A stretch of DNA of 64,000 bases from Candidatus Kinetoplastidibacterium crithidiae (lineage in GTDB: Bacteria; Pseudomonadota; Gammaproteobacteria; Burkholderiales; Burkholderiaceae_B). Each line of letters opens with the position of its first letter. The stretch's first letter is position 1. The DNA lies in NCBI GenBank assembly GCA_019278155.1, contig JADMLC010000002.1, positions 23,638 to 87,637 of the forward strand, written 5' to 3'. Shown piece after piece: positions 48,666 through 61,830 of the stretch. A program made the position numbers and the translations under genes. Below the pieces are notes generated by a model. It ran no database searches and was not told the DNA's origin. It was given only the letters and a program-made list of their open reading frames with translations.

Positions 48666-48726
48666 TTTAAATTCCTTTAACGATTGTTATCTTCTAGATT
48701 GCTGATATAACAGCAAATTGTTTATT

Positions 48727-50924
<2,198 letters not shown>

Positions 50925-51011
50925 CTTGAGGTGTATTAAACTAATAAAATTAACGTTATTATATTCTAGCTGTTATTTGAGAAATATTTCAAACTTATGA
51001 AGTTATTTTTT

Positions 51012-51752
51012 CTACTCATACCAATTCATCAGGCTAATAACAGCTGCTACTATCGTTATGCCTGCAGTTTCTGTACGTAAGATTCTATTACCAAAATTAA
51101 CGAATTTGATATCATTTATTTTTTTTGCTTGAGCATACTCACTTTCAGTCCATCCTCCTTCAGGTCCTATCATTATAGATAATTTCTTTGTATCAATTTG
51201 TGTTTTTAAAACTTTGGTTAAGTTTTGACTATGAATTGGATGACAAAATAGATGTGTCTGATTTGATATTGTTTCTAAGTACTGATCAAATGACATTGGT
51301 TTTTCTATGGTCATAAGTTGGTTGCGACCACATTGTGCACTAGCAGATCTGATTATTTTTTCCCAATGTATTGTCTTATTTTGTAATTTTTCATTAGTTA
51401 ATTGGACTATGCTTCTGTTTGTTTTTATGGGAATTATTTTTTGTACCCCCAGCTCAACAGCTTTCTCTATTATAAGATCCATTTTATTGTTAGTGGTTAA
51501 AGACTGTACAAGTGTAATAGATCCTTGAAGTTCAATTTCCTTAGAGTTGAATGATGTTATTTTTGCGTAAGCAGACCCTTTAATAAATTTTATTGTCGCA
51601 TTATATTCTCCATTTCTTCCATTAAACAATATAATATCATCGTTGTTTTGTAGTCTTAAGACTTGTTTCGCATAATGTGTTATTTCCTTTGGTAATAACA
51701 CATCTATATCTGGGGATAAATGATTTTCTAAAAAGAAACGAGGTCGACGCAT
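51012..51752 (-). CDS. rsmE: 16S rRNA m3U1498 methyltransferase
   Basis: SPOUT-class enzyme that methylates U1498 of 16S rRNA. The 246-residue protein starts RRPRFFLENHLSPDIDVLLP. It has IIEKAVELGVQKIIPIKTNRS and the knot motif SIMIGPEGGWTESEYAQAK (about 190-208), ending LRTETAGITIVAAV. Divergent from tkt. Confidence 0.94.
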   Translation of the reverse strand: MRRPRFFLENHLSPDIDVLLPKEITHYAKQVLRLQNNDDIILFNGRNGEYNATIKFIKGSAYAKITSFNSKEIELQGSITLVQSLTTNNKMDLIIEKAVELGVQKIIPIKTNRSIVQLTNEKLQNKTIHWEKIIRSASAQCGRNQLMTIEKPMSFDQYLETISNQTHLFCHPIHSQNLTKVLKTQIDTKKLSIMIGPEGGWTESEYAQAKKINDIKFVNFGNRILRTETAGITIVAAVISLMNWYE

Positions 51753-51915
51753 ATTTATTAATTTCTAAGTAAGAATGAACCATTTTAATACAAACTTACT
51801 GGTTTTTTAAGATATTTTATAATGGTAATAGATATTTATTACAAGAATTTTATCTTTATCTTTTTTCTAAGTGTTAGAATTATAATTTTTAATCAATAAA
51901 TCAAAGAGTATTTAT

Positions 51916-53973
51916 ATGAACAAAGACATATATAAATCTAAGGTTGTTTTGGCTGATGCCATTCGATTTTTAGCAATGGATGCAGTGCAACAAGCTAACT
52001 CTGGTCATCCTGGTGCGCCTATGGGCATGGCAGAGATGGCACAGGCGATATGGAAAGATAATTTAAAACATAACCCCAACGACCCTGGGTGGATTAATAG
52101 GGATCGTTTTGTTTTATCAAATGGTCATAGTTCTATGTTGCTTTACGCTGTCCTACATTTAACTGGCTATGATGTTTCTATGAATGATATAAGGAATTTT
52201 CGTCAGTTGCATTCTAAAACCCCTGGGCATCCTGAGGTTGGAATTACTCCAGGTATAGAAACAACAACAGGTCCTCTTGGTCAGGGATTAGCAAATGCGG
52301 TTGGTATGGCCTTAGCAGAATCTTTGTTAGCGGAAGAATTTAATAAACCAGGTTTTGATATCATAGATCACAATACATATGCAATGGTAGGAGATGGTTG
52401 CCTCATGGAAGGTATTTCTCATGAGGTTTGTTCTCTTGCTGGCACTCTAAAATTATCTAAATTAATAGTTTTATATGATGATAATGGTATTTCTATAGAT
52501 GGAAATGTAAAACATTGGTTTAATGATGATACGGCTGGACGATTCAGAGGATATGGTTGGAACGTTATCACAGATATAAATGGCCATGATGTTTCTGCTA
52601 TAGATGCAGCTATAAAATTAGCTCGTTCTGAATCTACAAAACCAACAATAATTATTTGTAAAACGACTATTGGCAAAGGCTCCCCAAATATGGCAGGTAC
52701 TCATAATGTACATGGATCTCCATTAGGTAAGGATGAAATATTAGCATCCAGAGCATTTCTTGGATGGTCTCATGATCCATTTGTGATTCCTCAAGAAATG
52801 TATGATGCTTGGGATGCTAAGGAATCAGGTGAGAAAGCACAGTCATTATGGAAATCTAAATTTGATTCGTATGCAATTGAATATCCAAGTTTTGCTCATG
52901 AACTTAAACGTAGAATGAATGGTGAGTTGCCATCCAATTTTGATGAATTTGTTAAAAATTTTATAAAAACAACAGCTAAAAAAGCAGAAACTTTAGCTAC
53001 TAGGAAAGCTTCTCAACTTGCAATTGCAGAAATAGCTAATGTACTACCTGAGTTTTTAGGAGGTTCTGCTGATTTAACGGGTTCTAACTATACAGATTGG
53101 AAAGGAGTTGTTCCTGTTAGAGCCGGTAATGATAGAGGGATCTCATTTGGAAGGCATATTAATTACGGTGTTCGTGAATTCGGTATGGCCGCTATTATGA
53201 ATGGTATTGCATTGCATGGAGGTTATTTGCCTTTTGGTGGAACATTTTTAACTTTTTCAGATTATTCTCGTAATGCCATTCGTATGGCTGCCTTAATGAA
53301 ACAAAGGGTTATACATGTATTCACCCATGACTCTATAGGGTTAGGAGAGGATGGTCCAACTCATCAGTCTATTGAACATGTTGCTAGTTTGCGTCTTATT
53401 CCAAATTTATCAGTATGGAGGCCTTGTGACACTGTAGAAACTGTAGTGGCTTGGGCATATGCAATTAATAGACCAGTTAGTGTTGGCATGGATGTTAGAG
53501 ATGGTGGTCCTACAGCATTATTGCTTTCCAGGCAAAACCTGCCTTTTGTCGAGCGTGATTCTTCTACAATTAGTTCTATAGAGAAAGGTGGTTATATACT
53601 AAAAGATGTTGATAATGCACAAGCTATAATTATCGCTACAGGCTCAGAAATTGCTATAGCTTTAGATGCCCAGAATAAATTAAATGAATTAGGCATTGGA
53701 GTCAGGATAGTTTCTATGCCTAGTACTGATGTTTTTGATAAACAAGATAATAGTTGGAAAGATAAAGTTTTGCCAGGCAATTTGCCAAAGATTGCAATAG
53801 AAGCTGGAGTAACATCTGGATGGTATAAGTATGTTGGCCTAGATGGTTTGGTTTTAGGAATAGATCGTTATGGAGAGTCGGCTCCAGCTGGAGAATTATT
53901 TAAATTTTTTGGATTGACATCAGATAATGTTGTTATGTCGGTGAAAAAGATTTTGTCATTGAAAGGGGTTTAG
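51916..53973 (+). CDS. tkt: Transketolase
   Basis: Moves two-carbon ketol units in the pentose phosphate pathway, feeding ribose 5-phosphate to prs. The 685-residue protein has the thiamine diphosphate motif [32 protein letters not shown], represented near residues 156-187. It also has [19 protein letters not shown] N-terminal sequence and [15 protein letters not shown] in the central domain. All three domains are complete. Directly followed by gap (2 bp). Confidence 0.97.
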   Translation: MNKDIYKSKVVLADAIRFLAMDAVQQANSGHPGAPMGMAEMAQAIWKDNLKHNPNDPGWINRDRFVLSNGHSSMLLYAVLHLTGYDVSMNDIRNFRQLHSKTPGHPEVGITPGIETTTGPLGQGLANAVGMALAESLLAEEFNKPGFDIIDHNTYAMVGDGCLMEGISHEVCSLAGTLKLSKLIVLYDDNGISIDGNVKHWFNDDTAGRFRGYGWNVITDINGHDVSAIDAAIKLARSESTKPTIIICKTTIGKGSPNMAGTHNVHGSPLGKDEILASRAFLGWSHDPFVIPQEMYDAWDAKESGEKAQSLWKSKFDSYAIEYPSFAHELKRRMNGELPSNFDEFVKNFIKTTAKKAETLATRKASQLAIAEIANVLPEFLGGSADLTGSNYTDWKGVVPVRAGNDRGISFGRHINYGVREFGMAAIMNGIALHGGYLPFGGTFLTFSDYSRNAIRMAALMKQRVIHVFTHDSIGLGEDGPTHQSIEHVASLRLIPNLSVWRPCDTVETVVAWAYAINRPVSVGMDVRDGGPTALLLSRQNLPFVERDSSTISSIEKGGYILKDVDNAQAIIIATGSEIAIALDAQNKLNELGIGVRIVSMPSTDVFDKQDNSWKDKVLPGNLPKIAIEAGVTSGWYKYVGLDGLVLGIDRYGESAPAGELFKFFGLTSDNVVMSVKKILSLKGV

Positions 53974-53975
53974 TT

Positions 53976-54986
53976 ATGTCTATCAGAGTGGCTATTAATG
54001 GTTATGGACGAATAGGTCGAAATATTTTAAGAGCTCATTACGAAGGTGGAAAAAAACATGGTATAGAAATTGTTGCTATAAACGATATGGGTAATGTTGA
54101 GTCCAGTGCTCATTTAACTCGATTTGATACTGCTCATGGAAGATTTACAGGAACAGTTTCTGTAGAGAAAGATTGTATGATAGTGAATGGCGATAGAATT
54201 AGAATGTTTTCTAATAGGAATCCCGAAGAACTACCTTGGAGAGAGCTAGGTATTGACGTTGTTATGGAGTGTACAGGTGTTTTTACATCTAAGTCAAAGG
54301 CTATGGTGCATATTAATAATGGAGCTAAGAAAGTGGTTATATCTGCTCCAGGCGGCAATGACGTAGATGCAACTATTGTTTTTGGAGTTAATGATAATTT
54401 GCTTAAAGCAAATCATACAATTATTTCTAATGCTTCTTGCACTACAAATTGTTTGGTTCCTTTAGTTAAGCCTCTTCATGATTCTATTGGTATAGAAACA
54501 GGTCTTATGACAACAGTACATTCATATACCAATGATCAAGTTCTAACAGATGTTTCGCATAATGATTTGCGTAGGGCAAGATCTGCAACTATGAATATGA
54601 TTCCGACAAAAACTGGAGCAGCAGCTGCAGTTGGTCTAGTACTTCCTGATTTAAAAGGTAAGTTGGATGGATATTCAATAAGGGTGCCGACCATTAATGT
54701 TTCATTGGTAGATTTATCTTTCGTTGCGAAAAGAAATACTTCTGTTGAAGAGGTTAACGAAACCATTAGGTTAGCATCTGAAGGTTATCTAAAGGGTGTT
54801 TTAGAATTTAATAAGGACTTATTGGTTTCTAGTGATTATAATCACAATGCGGCTTCAAGCATTTTTGACTCTACATTGACAAAGGTTTCCGGAAGACTTG
54901 TTAAAGTATTTTCCTGGTATGACAATGAATGGGGATTCTCCAATAGAATGTTAGATACTACTATGGCATTAATGCTTGCTAAATAG
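53976..54986 (+). CDS. gap: Glyceraldehyde-3-phosphate dehydrogenase
   Basis: NAD-dependent glycolytic enzyme, 336 residues. [13 protein letters not shown] (residues 8-20) binds NAD, the catalytic cysteine lies in [13 protein letters not shown] (about 151-163), and [12 protein letters not shown] is near the end. Begins 2 bp after tkt; an inverted repeat separates it from pgk. Confidence 0.97.
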   Translation: MSIRVAINGYGRIGRNILRAHYEGGKKHGIEIVAINDMGNVESSAHLTRFDTAHGRFTGTVSVEKDCMIVNGDRIRMFSNRNPEELPWRELGIDVVMECTGVFTSKSKAMVHINNGAKKVVISAPGGNDVDATIVFGVNDNLLKANHTIISNASCTTNCLVPLVKPLHDSIGIETGLMTTVHSYTNDQVLTDVSHNDLRRARSATMNMIPTKTGAAAAVGLVLPDLKGKLDGYSIRVPTINVSLVDLSFVAKRNTSVEEVNETIRLASEGYLKGVLEFNKDLLVSSDYNHNAASSIFDSTLTKVSGRLVKVFSWYDNEWGFSNRMLDTTMALMLAK

Positions 54987-55001
54987 TTCTTTTTAATTTT
55001 T

Positions 55002-55051
55002 ATGGGCATATTAGATTGAGAGTTGTTTATAATGACTCGGGATATGCCCAT
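55002..55051. repeat. Inverted repeat between gap and pgk
   Basis: ATGGGCATAT (55002-55011) is repeated in reverse complement at 55042-55051 around a 30-nt loop. No T run follows, so an mRNA processing or stability element is as likely as a terminator. Confidence 0.5.
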
Positions 55052-55085
55052 TTAATATGTATAAGGTTATCAAGGAGATTTTTAG

Positions 55086-56282
55086 ATGACCAAAGTAAAA
55101 ACTCTAAGAGAGTTATCAAAGTCAGGTTTTTTGCTAAATAAAAAGGTCTTTATTAGGGCGGATTTGAATGTGCCTTTTGATAGTGAAGGTCATATAACAG
55201 AAGATACTAGGATCAGAGCTTCAGTACCAGGAATTAGAATGGCTTTAGATGCAGGTGCTGCTGTAATGGTTACATCTCACTTAGGTCGTCCTAAGGAGGG
55301 TATATTTACTAAACAAGATTCTTTAGTAAGGGTTGCTCAACGTTTATCGGAAATTTTAGGTATGCAGATTGAGCTACTTAAAGATTGGGTTGATGGCGTT
55401 AAGGTTGCTCCTGGTCAGGTTGTTTTGCTAGAAAATTGCCGTGTAAATGTTGGCGAAAAAAATAATGACACAGAACTATCACGTAAAATGGCTGCATTAT
55501 GTGACGTTTATGTGAATGATGCGTTTGGAACAGCTCATAGGATTGAAGCCAGTACTTATGGCATCGCTAAATTTGCTCCTGTGGCGTGTGCAGGTCCATT
55601 ATTAGAAAAAGAATTATATGCCCTTGGAAAAGTATTTGCACAGCCTAAAAAACCACTGGTTGCTATTGTAGGTGGATCAAAAGTATCTACAAAGTTGTCT
55701 GTTTTAAAATTCCTATCTCAAAAAGTAGACTGCTTGATTGTCGGAGGTGGAATAGCTAATACTTTTATGATGGCTGCAGGACTACCTATTGGAAAATCAT
55801 TAGTGGAGCCTGGTGAGTTGGAGAACGCTAATATTATAATTAATAGTATGAGGGAGAGAGGAGCTGATGTTCCAATACCAGTGGATGTAGTATGTGCCAA
55901 ATCTTTTAGTCCAGAATCTTTAGGTATTCTAAAAAAGGCAGAAGATGTAGTAGAAGATGATATGATTTTAGATATAGGACCGAAAACATCTGAGATGTTT
56001 GGTTCTATTTTAGAAAAAGCCGGCACTATAGTTTGGAATGGGCCAGTTGGTGTTTTTGAATTTGAGAATTTTGCTAGTGGCACAGAATTCATATCAAAAA
56101 AAATAGCAAAATCTAATGCCTTTTCAGTTGCTGGAGGAGGAGATACCTTGGCAGCTATAGATAAGTTTGGAGTTCTCAATGAAATTGATTATATTTCAAC
56201 AGGTGGTGGAGCTTTTTTAGAGTTTCTAGAAGGCAAGAAGTTGCCTGTTCTGTCTATATTAGAAGAACGTGCTAACGACTAG
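55086..56282 (+). CDS. pgk: Phosphoglycerate kinase
   Basis: Makes ATP from 1,3-bisphosphoglycerate. The 398-residue protein contains [14 protein letters not shown], the substrate motif [23 protein letters not shown] and the C-terminal nucleotide motif [11 protein letters not shown] (about 360-370). AAGGAG precedes the ATG. Pyruvate kinase, which follows pgk in Bordetella relatives, is not here; pit on the opposite strand occupies the place, overlapping pgk by 4 bp. Confidence 0.97.
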   Translation: MTKVKTLRELSKSGFLLNKKVFIRADLNVPFDSEGHITEDTRIRASVPGIRMALDAGAAVMVTSHLGRPKEGIFTKQDSLVRVAQRLSEILGMQIELLKDWVDGVKVAPGQVVLLENCRVNVGEKNNDTELSRKMAALCDVYVNDAFGTAHRIEASTYGIAKFAPVACAGPLLEKELYALGKVFAQPKKPLVAIVGGSKVSTKLSVLKFLSQKVDCLIVGGGIANTFMMAAGLPIGKSLVEPGELENANIIINSMRERGADVPIPVDVVCAKSFSPESLGILKKAEDVVEDDMILDIGPKTSEMFGSILEKAGTIVWNGPVGVFEFENFASGTEFISKKIAKSNAFSVAGGGDTLAAIDKFGVLNEIDYISTGGGAFLEFLEGKKLPVLSILEERAND

Positions 56283-57766
56283 AGTTTTGTTGCAAATATT
56301 CCAAGTAAGAATAATATAGCAGATAAAGAAATTGCTGCTGGCAAAGTTAAAATCCATGCCAGCAGTATTTGTTTGACAGTATTTTTTTGCAGAGCAACTT
56401 TATTAGCAACTATTGTTCCAGCTATGCCTGACGATAGTACATGTGTAGTTGAAACTGGTAGATTTAATAAATTAGCTGCTCCTATAGCTAAAACAGCTGT
56501 AACTTGGGCAGATGCTCCTTGAGCATAAGTCATTCCTTGAGTACCTATCCTTTCTCCAACTGTCATTACAACCCTTTTCCATCCTATCATTGTGCCACAT
56601 CCAAGGGCTGTTGCTACAGCAACGACAACCCATAATGGTGCATATTCAATTGTTGATGTTATATCAGCCCTAAGTCTTTCTAAATCCTCTGCTTCTGATA
56701 TTGGCAATTTTTGTTCTCTCATGATATTTTTAGCTATGTCATCAAGGCAAAGTAAATTTTTTCTGGTATCTATTCTTTGTTTAACAGATAAAAGCTCATA
56801 TTTAGATAGATTTTTCAGAGTTGTATCTATTTCATTGATTGTTATTTTTGTCATTTTTGGATTGCAACTTAATTTTGTAGTTATGTCAGTGTTGACAATC
56901 TGATTGTTTATATCTAGATATTTATTGATATAAATATAATTTCTATTGTAGAAGTCATTTAAATGAAGAGTTGCATTCCTTGTTCTATCTATTTGATATG
57001 ATGTACTGTTTAAGTTTAAAGCATAATTTGCTGGTACTATTCCTATTAATAGCAACATTACTAGCCCTATTCCTTTTTGTCCATCGTTGGATCCATGTGC
57101 GAAACTAACCCCCATGGCAGATATAACAAGTATTAAACGATTCCAGAATGGAGGGTGTTTTTTGGCTTCTAAAAGTCGTCTTTGTTTAGGAGTATAATGC
57201 ATATTTGAATTAGGTCTCCAGCTTTTTAGCATGAAAAATATCCATCCTGCTAATATGAAACCTATGATTGGAGATACTATCATGGATAATCCTACATCTA
57301 TAGCTTTATCCCAATTGACTCCATCTTGTATTGGTATACTATTTTCCCATGCATTTGCTAAACCAACACCTAGTATTGATCCAATAAGAGTATGAGAACT
57401 AGAGGCTGGTATGCCAAAAAACCATGTTCCTAGATTCCAGATTATCGCTGCAGATACCATAGAAAAAATCATTATTAGGCCGCGTGTGCTATTTACATTT
57501 AATAATAATTCTACAGGAAGCAAGTGTACTATGGTGTAGACTATTCCTACTCCTCCAGTTAGAACCCCTAAAAAATTAAATATTCCAGCAGATAGAACGG
57601 CTAGTCTAGGAGGCATAGCTTTTGTATATATTACTGTAGCAACAGCATTTGCTGTGTCATGAAAGCCATTTATAAATTCATAAATGAGTACAAATGCTAA
57701 AGCCATAATAAGGCCAAAACAAACCCAAACACTTAAACCAGAGAATATATTTAGCATAGGGGACAA
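56279..57766 (-). CDS. pit: Inorganic phosphate transporter, PiT family
   Basis: Low-affinity metal-phosphate/proton symporter. The 495-residue membrane protein has both PiT repeats: [18 protein letters not shown] (about 33-50) in the N half and [19 protein letters not shown] (about 448-466) in the C half. [14 protein letters not shown] and [13 protein letters not shown] are further signatures. The central hydrophilic loop (about 255-375) is long, like E. coli PitA. Inserted in the opposite direction between pgk and fba. Could supply phosphate from the host cytoplasm (inference). Confidence 0.93.
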   Translation of the reverse strand: MSPMLNIFSGLSVWVCFGLIMALAFVLIYEFINGFHDTANAVATVIYTKAMPPRLAVLSAGIFNFLGVLTGGVGIVYTIVHLLPVELLLNVNSTRGLIMIFSMVSAAIIWNLGTWFFGIPASSSHTLIGSILGVGLANAWENSIPIQDGVNWDKAIDVGLSMIVSPIIGFILAGWIFFMLKSWRPNSNMHYTPKQRRLLEAKKHPPFWNRLILVISAMGVSFAHGSNDGQKGIGLVMLLLIGIVPANYALNLNSTSYQIDRTRNATLHLNDFYNRNYIYINKYLDINNQIVNTDITTKLSCNPKMTKITINEIDTTLKNLSKYELLSVKQRIDTRKNLLCLDDIAKNIMREQKLPISEAEDLERLRADITSTIEYAPLWVVVAVATALGCGTMIGWKRVVMTVGERIGTQGMTYAQGASAQVTAVLAIGAANLLNLPVSTTHVLSSGIAGTIVANKVALQKNTVKQILLAWILTLPAAISLSAILFLLGIFATKL

Positions 57767-57970
57767 TATTTTAAAATTGGCATTTTAAATTTTATTCATA
57801 AATAAAGATAACAGAATACTCGTTATAATACATAATATAAAGCTATAGTAATGGATCTATAAATTTTATAATAGGAAATTTAGATTGCAAAATCATAATA
57901 AGCTTGATTAGTATGAAACAAATTATGTTTTTTTTAAAGAATTAAATAAAGTTTTTCAACTAAAATAATT

Positions 57971-57991
57971 TTACCACTATAAAAGTGGTAA
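57971..57991. promoter_or_regulatory. Hairpin upstream of fba
   Basis: Perfect 8-bp arms TTACCACT/AGTGGTAA with a 5-nt loop, about 75 bp before fba in the 297-bp pit-fba gap. A palindrome ATATTTTAAAATAT lies just after it. Could be an operator or part of the fba leader. Confidence 0.4.
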
Positions 57992-58063
57992 TATTAAAAA
58001 ATGATATTTTAAAATATAGATTGTGTATATGTTTGATTTGATCTTATGAGGAGTTAGCTCTTT

Positions 58064-59128
58064 ATGTCTTTGGTATCTATGCGTCAATTGCTTGATCATG
58101 CAGCGGAGAATTGTTACGGCATTCCAGCTTTCAATGTTAACAATTTAGAACAAGTACAAGCTATTATGGAAGCTGCTCATGAAACTAATAGTCCAGTAAT
58201 AATGCAGGCTTCTGCTGGGGCAAGAAAGTATGCAGGCGAATGTTTTTTGAAAAATCTTATAAAGGCAGCAGTTGAGTCTTACCCTCACATACCAGTGGTG
58301 ATGCACCAAGATCATGGGCAGTCTCCTAGCATATGTGAGAGCGCTATAAATATGGGTTTTTCTAGCGTGATGATGGACGGCTCTCTTCAAGAAGATGGGA
58401 AAACAGTTGCTGATTATGACTACAATGTTAGGGTTACAAAAAAAGTTGTAGAGATGTCACATAAGAAAGGTGTTACTGTAGAGGGAGAGTTAGGATGTTT
58501 AGGCTCATTAGAAACATTAGAAGGTGATAAAGAGGATGGTCATGGAGCTGATGGTAAATTAACCATCGAACAATTATTGACAGACCCTAGTCAGGCTGTG
58601 GATTTTGTATCTAAGACTCAAATTGATGCCTTAGCTATTGCTATAGGTACTAGTCATGGTGCTTATAAATTTAGTAGAAAACCTACTGGAGATATTTTAT
58701 CTATTGAGCGCATAAAGGAAATACATTCAAGATTGCCTAATACACATTTAGTTATGCATGGTAGTTCTAGTGTCCCACAAGATCTTTTGGCAGAAATAAG
58801 ACAGTTTGGTGGTGATATAAAGGAGACATATGGAGTGCCTGTAGAGGAAATACAGGAAGCTATAAAATATGGTGTTCGAAAAGTTAATATAGATACTGAT
58901 ATTAGGTTGGCTATGACTGCAGCTATACGAAGATTTTTCATAGAACATCCAAGTAAGTTTGATCCTCGTGAATATTTGAAACCAGCTCGTTTTGCTGCTA
59001 AAGAAATATGTACAAAAAGGTATGTACAATTTGGGTCAGCAGGTTATGCTGATAAAATAACTCCTATAAGCTTGGAAAAAATGGCTAGGAGTTATATGAA
59101 CGGAGATTTAAATCAAAAAGTTGGGTGA
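58064..59128 (+). CDS. fba: Fructose-bisphosphate aldolase, class II
   Basis: Zinc-dependent aldolase of glycolysis and gluconeogenesis. The 354-residue protein has the zinc-ligand motif [11 protein letters not shown] (about 79-89), [19 protein letters not shown] and [17 protein letters not shown]. It resembles the Calvin-cycle-type aldolases common in betaproteobacteria. AGGAG stands 11 nt before the ATG. Heads a run with purC, purE and purK. Confidence 0.96.
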   Translation: MSLVSMRQLLDHAAENCYGIPAFNVNNLEQVQAIMEAAHETNSPVIMQASAGARKYAGECFLKNLIKAAVESYPHIPVVMHQDHGQSPSICESAINMGFSSVMMDGSLQEDGKTVADYDYNVRVTKKVVEMSHKKGVTVEGELGCLGSLETLEGDKEDGHGADGKLTIEQLLTDPSQAVDFVSKTQIDALAIAIGTSHGAYKFSRKPTGDILSIERIKEIHSRLPNTHLVMHGSSSVPQDLLAEIRQFGGDIKETYGVPVEEIQEAIKYGVRKVNIDTDIRLAMTAAIRRFFIEHPSKFDPREYLKPARFAAKEICTKRYVQFGSAGYADKITPISLEKMARSYMNGDLNQKVG

Positions 59129-59152
59129 GTTTTTTTATTATAGAGGTTCATT

Positions 59153-60031
59153 ATGGATGCATTATTGCAATCTGGTATAAAGTCATTACCATTGATTTCT
59201 AGAGGCAAGGTACGGGATATTTATGCTGTTGACGATGATAAATTATTAATTGTTGTAACTGATAGAATTTCTGCTTTTGATGTTATTTTGGATGACCCTA
59301 TTCCTGGTAAAGGTTTAGTTTTAAATAAAATGACGGAATTTTGGCTTAATAAACTACAGCATATAGTACCTAATCACTCTACTGGAATTTCTCCAGAAAC
59401 TGTTGTTTCTGTTGATGAGGTAGATTTTGTTAAAGATAGGGCGGTGGTAGTAAAAAGATTGAAGCCAATAATGATTGAAGCTGTTGTTAGAGGTTATTTG
59501 ATTGGTTCTGGTTGGCAGGAATATCAAAAAACAGGATCTGTATGTGGAATTAAACTGCCTGGGGCCCTAAGTCAGGCAAGTAAACTTGAAGAAGCTATTT
59601 TTACTCCTGCAGCAAAAGCGGAGCAAGGTTCACATGATGAGAATGTAAGTTTTAGCTATGTTAAAAGCTTAGTTGGTAATGATCTAGCTAACAAAATTAA
59701 AGATATAAGTATAAAGTTGTACCAAGAGGCTTATGGATTTGCAATAGCTAGAGGTATTATAATTGCTGATACTAAATTTGAGTTTGGATTGGATGAAAAT
59801 GGTGTTTTGTACTTGATGGATGAAGTATTAACACCTGATTCTTCTCGTTTTTGGCCTCTTGATAGTTATGAAGTAGGTTCTAGTCCAGTTTCATTTGATA
59901 AGCAATTTGTGAGAGATTGGTTAGAGTTGCAAAATTGGAATAAAATTGCTCCTGCTCCTAAGTTACCCAAAGATATTATTGAAAAAACTTCGGAAAAATA
60001 TTATGAAGCTCTTGATAGGTTTACTAGTTAA
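59153..60031 (+). CDS. purC: Phosphoribosylaminoimidazole-succinocarboxamide synthase
   Basis: Joins CAIR and aspartate in purine synthesis. The 292-residue protein shows [32 protein letters not shown] (about 36-54) and [15 protein letters not shown] near residue 222. It is the long form seen in Bordetella relatives and yeast. Start ATG follows TAGAGG. Next to purE and purK, which provide its substrate CAIR. Confidence 0.96.
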   Translation: MDALLQSGIKSLPLISRGKVRDIYAVDDDKLLIVVTDRISAFDVILDDPIPGKGLVLNKMTEFWLNKLQHIVPNHSTGISPETVVSVDEVDFVKDRAVVVKRLKPIMIEAVVRGYLIGSGWQEYQKTGSVCGIKLPGALSQASKLEEAIFTPAAKAEQGSHDENVSFSYVKSLVGNDLANKIKDISIKLYQEAYGFAIARGIIIADTKFEFGLDENGVLYLMDEVLTPDSSRFWPLDSYEVGSSPVSFDKQFVRDWLELQNWNKIAPAPKLPKDIIEKTSEKYYEALDRFTS

Positions 60032-60063
60032 AAAATTTTGAGTTTATTTCATTGAGATATTTT

Positions 60064-60561
60064 ATGCAAAAATCAAATGCTCCTGTTGTTGGATTAGTTA
60101 TGGGCTCATCAAGTGATTGGGAAATCATGAAACAATCAGCGAAAATTTTGGATGAGTTTAATATATTGTATGAGGCTAAAGTAGTCTCCGCTCATAGAAT
60201 GCCTAAGGAAATGGTAGATTACGCAGTTTCTTCTGCTAATAGAGGTTTGAAAGGAATAATTGCTGGTGCAGGTGGTGCAGCTCATTTGCCTGGGATGATT
60301 GCTTCTTTGACAGAGTTACCTGTTTTTGGTGTTCCTATACCATCTAAGTATCTATTAGGAGAGGATTCTTTGCTATCGATTGTTCAGATGCCCAAAGGTA
60401 TTCCAGTAGCCACATTTGCTATCGGAGAAGCAGGGGCAATAAATGCTTCTCTACATTTGATAGCAAATTTATCTGTGAATGATGAAACATTAAGGAATCA
60501 ACTGAAAAAATATCGCCAACATCAAAATGAATTGGCATGTAGCATGAAACTATCTTTTTAA
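60064..60561 (+). CDS. purE: N5-carboxyaminoimidazole ribonucleotide mutase
   Basis: Converts N5-CAIR to CAIR. 165 residues from ATG 60064; an in-frame TTG 12 bp upstream is unlikely as start. Class I PurE signature [14 protein letters not shown] near the N-terminus, SAHRMPKEM with the catalytic His, and [13 protein letters not shown]. Intact; works with PurK encoded next. Confidence 0.96.
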   Translation: MQKSNAPVVGLVMGSSSDWEIMKQSAKILDEFNILYEAKVVSAHRMPKEMVDYAVSSANRGLKGIIAGAGGAAHLPGMIASLTELPVFGVPIPSKYLLGEDSLLSIVQMPKGIPVATFAIGEAGAINASLHLIANLSVNDETLRNQLKKYRQHQNELACSMKLSF

Positions 60562-60603
60562 ATTTTTTAAATACTTATAAGTTGTTTTTAGGAAAAATGT
60601 GAT

Positions 60604-61815
60604 ATGGCTTTATTTGATTCTAATGGTTTTTTTATTAAACCTGGTGCGTGGCTTGGTTTGTTGGGTGGTGGTCAATTAGGGAAAATGTTTTGTAATTCAG
60701 CACAGCAGCTAGGTTACAAAGTAGTTGTCATTGATCCTAGTAATGATAATCCAGCATCTTCTGTGGCTGACTTACACTTACAGTCATCTTATGATGATGA
60801 AGATGTCCTTAATCATTTTTCCTCTATATGTAAAGCTGTAACTGTAGAGTTTGAAAATGTACCGGTTCATAGTTTGAGTTTTTTAGCTAAAAAAAAAGTT
60901 AGAGTTTGTCCCTCATACGAATCAATTGCTATTGCTCAGAATCGTATATTGGAGAAGGAGTTTATAAGTTCTTTAGGTATTGATTTGGCCCCATACGCAG
61001 TTTTGTATGATTATGAGGATTGCGATAATATAAGTGATAATTTATTTCCAGGAATTTTAAAAGTTGCTCAATTGGGATATGACGGAAAAGGTCAGATTAG
61101 AGTTAAAGATAAAGGTCAGTTAAAAAAAGCCTTTGATGATTTAGGCAAAGTTCCATCGGTTTTTGAAAAGATGTTGTCTTTAGACCAGGAAGTATCTATT
61201 GTGGTGGCTAGAGATTTGAATGGGAATACTAAAGAATTTCCTCCTTCTATTAATTTTCATACCTCAGGAATTCTTTCTAGTTCTATAATCACCAGTTCTA
61301 ATCATGAAATATATAGTAATATTGATATTTCTAGAGTTAGTTTTATTGCAAAGAAAATTGTTGAATCATTAAAATACAGTGGTGTTTTATGTATTGAATT
61401 TTTTATTATCGGCAATAGAATTATAGTTAATGAAATAGCTCCTAGACCTCATAATAGTGGACATTACTCTATAGAGGCTTGTATTACAAGTCAATTTGAA
61501 CAGCAAGTTAGAGCAATGGTTGGATTGCCATTGGGAGATACATCATTGATGTCTTCTGCCATTATGATTAACCTATTGGGAGATGTATGGTTTGATAAAT
61601 CTAATGGTTTGCAAAGAGAACCAAATTGGGTGAAGGTACTAAATATCTCAGGAACTAAGTTGCATTTATATGGTAAAAATGAGGCAAGAATAGGTCGTAA
61701 AATGGGGCATATTACTTTGTTAGGTAATGATGTATATGAGTTGAATAAGAGAGCTTATGATGTATGTTCTGTCATGGGAATAAATTATGAAAGTGTTGAG
61801 TCAAAAAGCTGGTAG
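60604..61815 (+). CDS. purK: N5-carboxyaminoimidazole ribonucleotide synthase
   Basis: ATP-grasp enzyme that carboxylates AIR to N5-CAIR. The 403-residue protein starts with LGLLGGGQLGKMF (about 18-30), has KVAQLGYDGKGQIRV (ATP loop) and NEIAPRPHNSGHYSIEAC (about 278-295, metal ligands). Full length with the C-terminal domain. Forms the standard pair with purE. Confidence 0.95.
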   Translation: MALFDSNGFFIKPGAWLGLLGGGQLGKMFCNSAQQLGYKVVVIDPSNDNPASSVADLHLQSSYDDEDVLNHFSSICKAVTVEFENVPVHSLSFLAKKKVRVCPSYESIAIAQNRILEKEFISSLGIDLAPYAVLYDYEDCDNISDNLFPGILKVAQLGYDGKGQIRVKDKGQLKKAFDDLGKVPSVFEKMLSLDQEVSIVVARDLNGNTKEFPPSINFHTSGILSSSIITSSNHEIYSNIDISRVSFIAKKIVESLKYSGVLCIEFFIIGNRIIVNEIAPRPHNSGHYSIEACITSQFEQQVRAMVGLPLGDTSLMSSAIMINLLGDVWFDKSNGLQREPNWVKVLNISGTKLHLYGKNEARIGRKMGHITLLGNDVYELNKRAYDVCSVMGINYESVESKSW

Positions 61816-61830
61816 AATGGATGATAAAAA

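Noticed and set aside
55718..56179. A 153-codon open frame antisense to pgk
   Set aside because: Shadow of the conserved C-terminal half of pgk.
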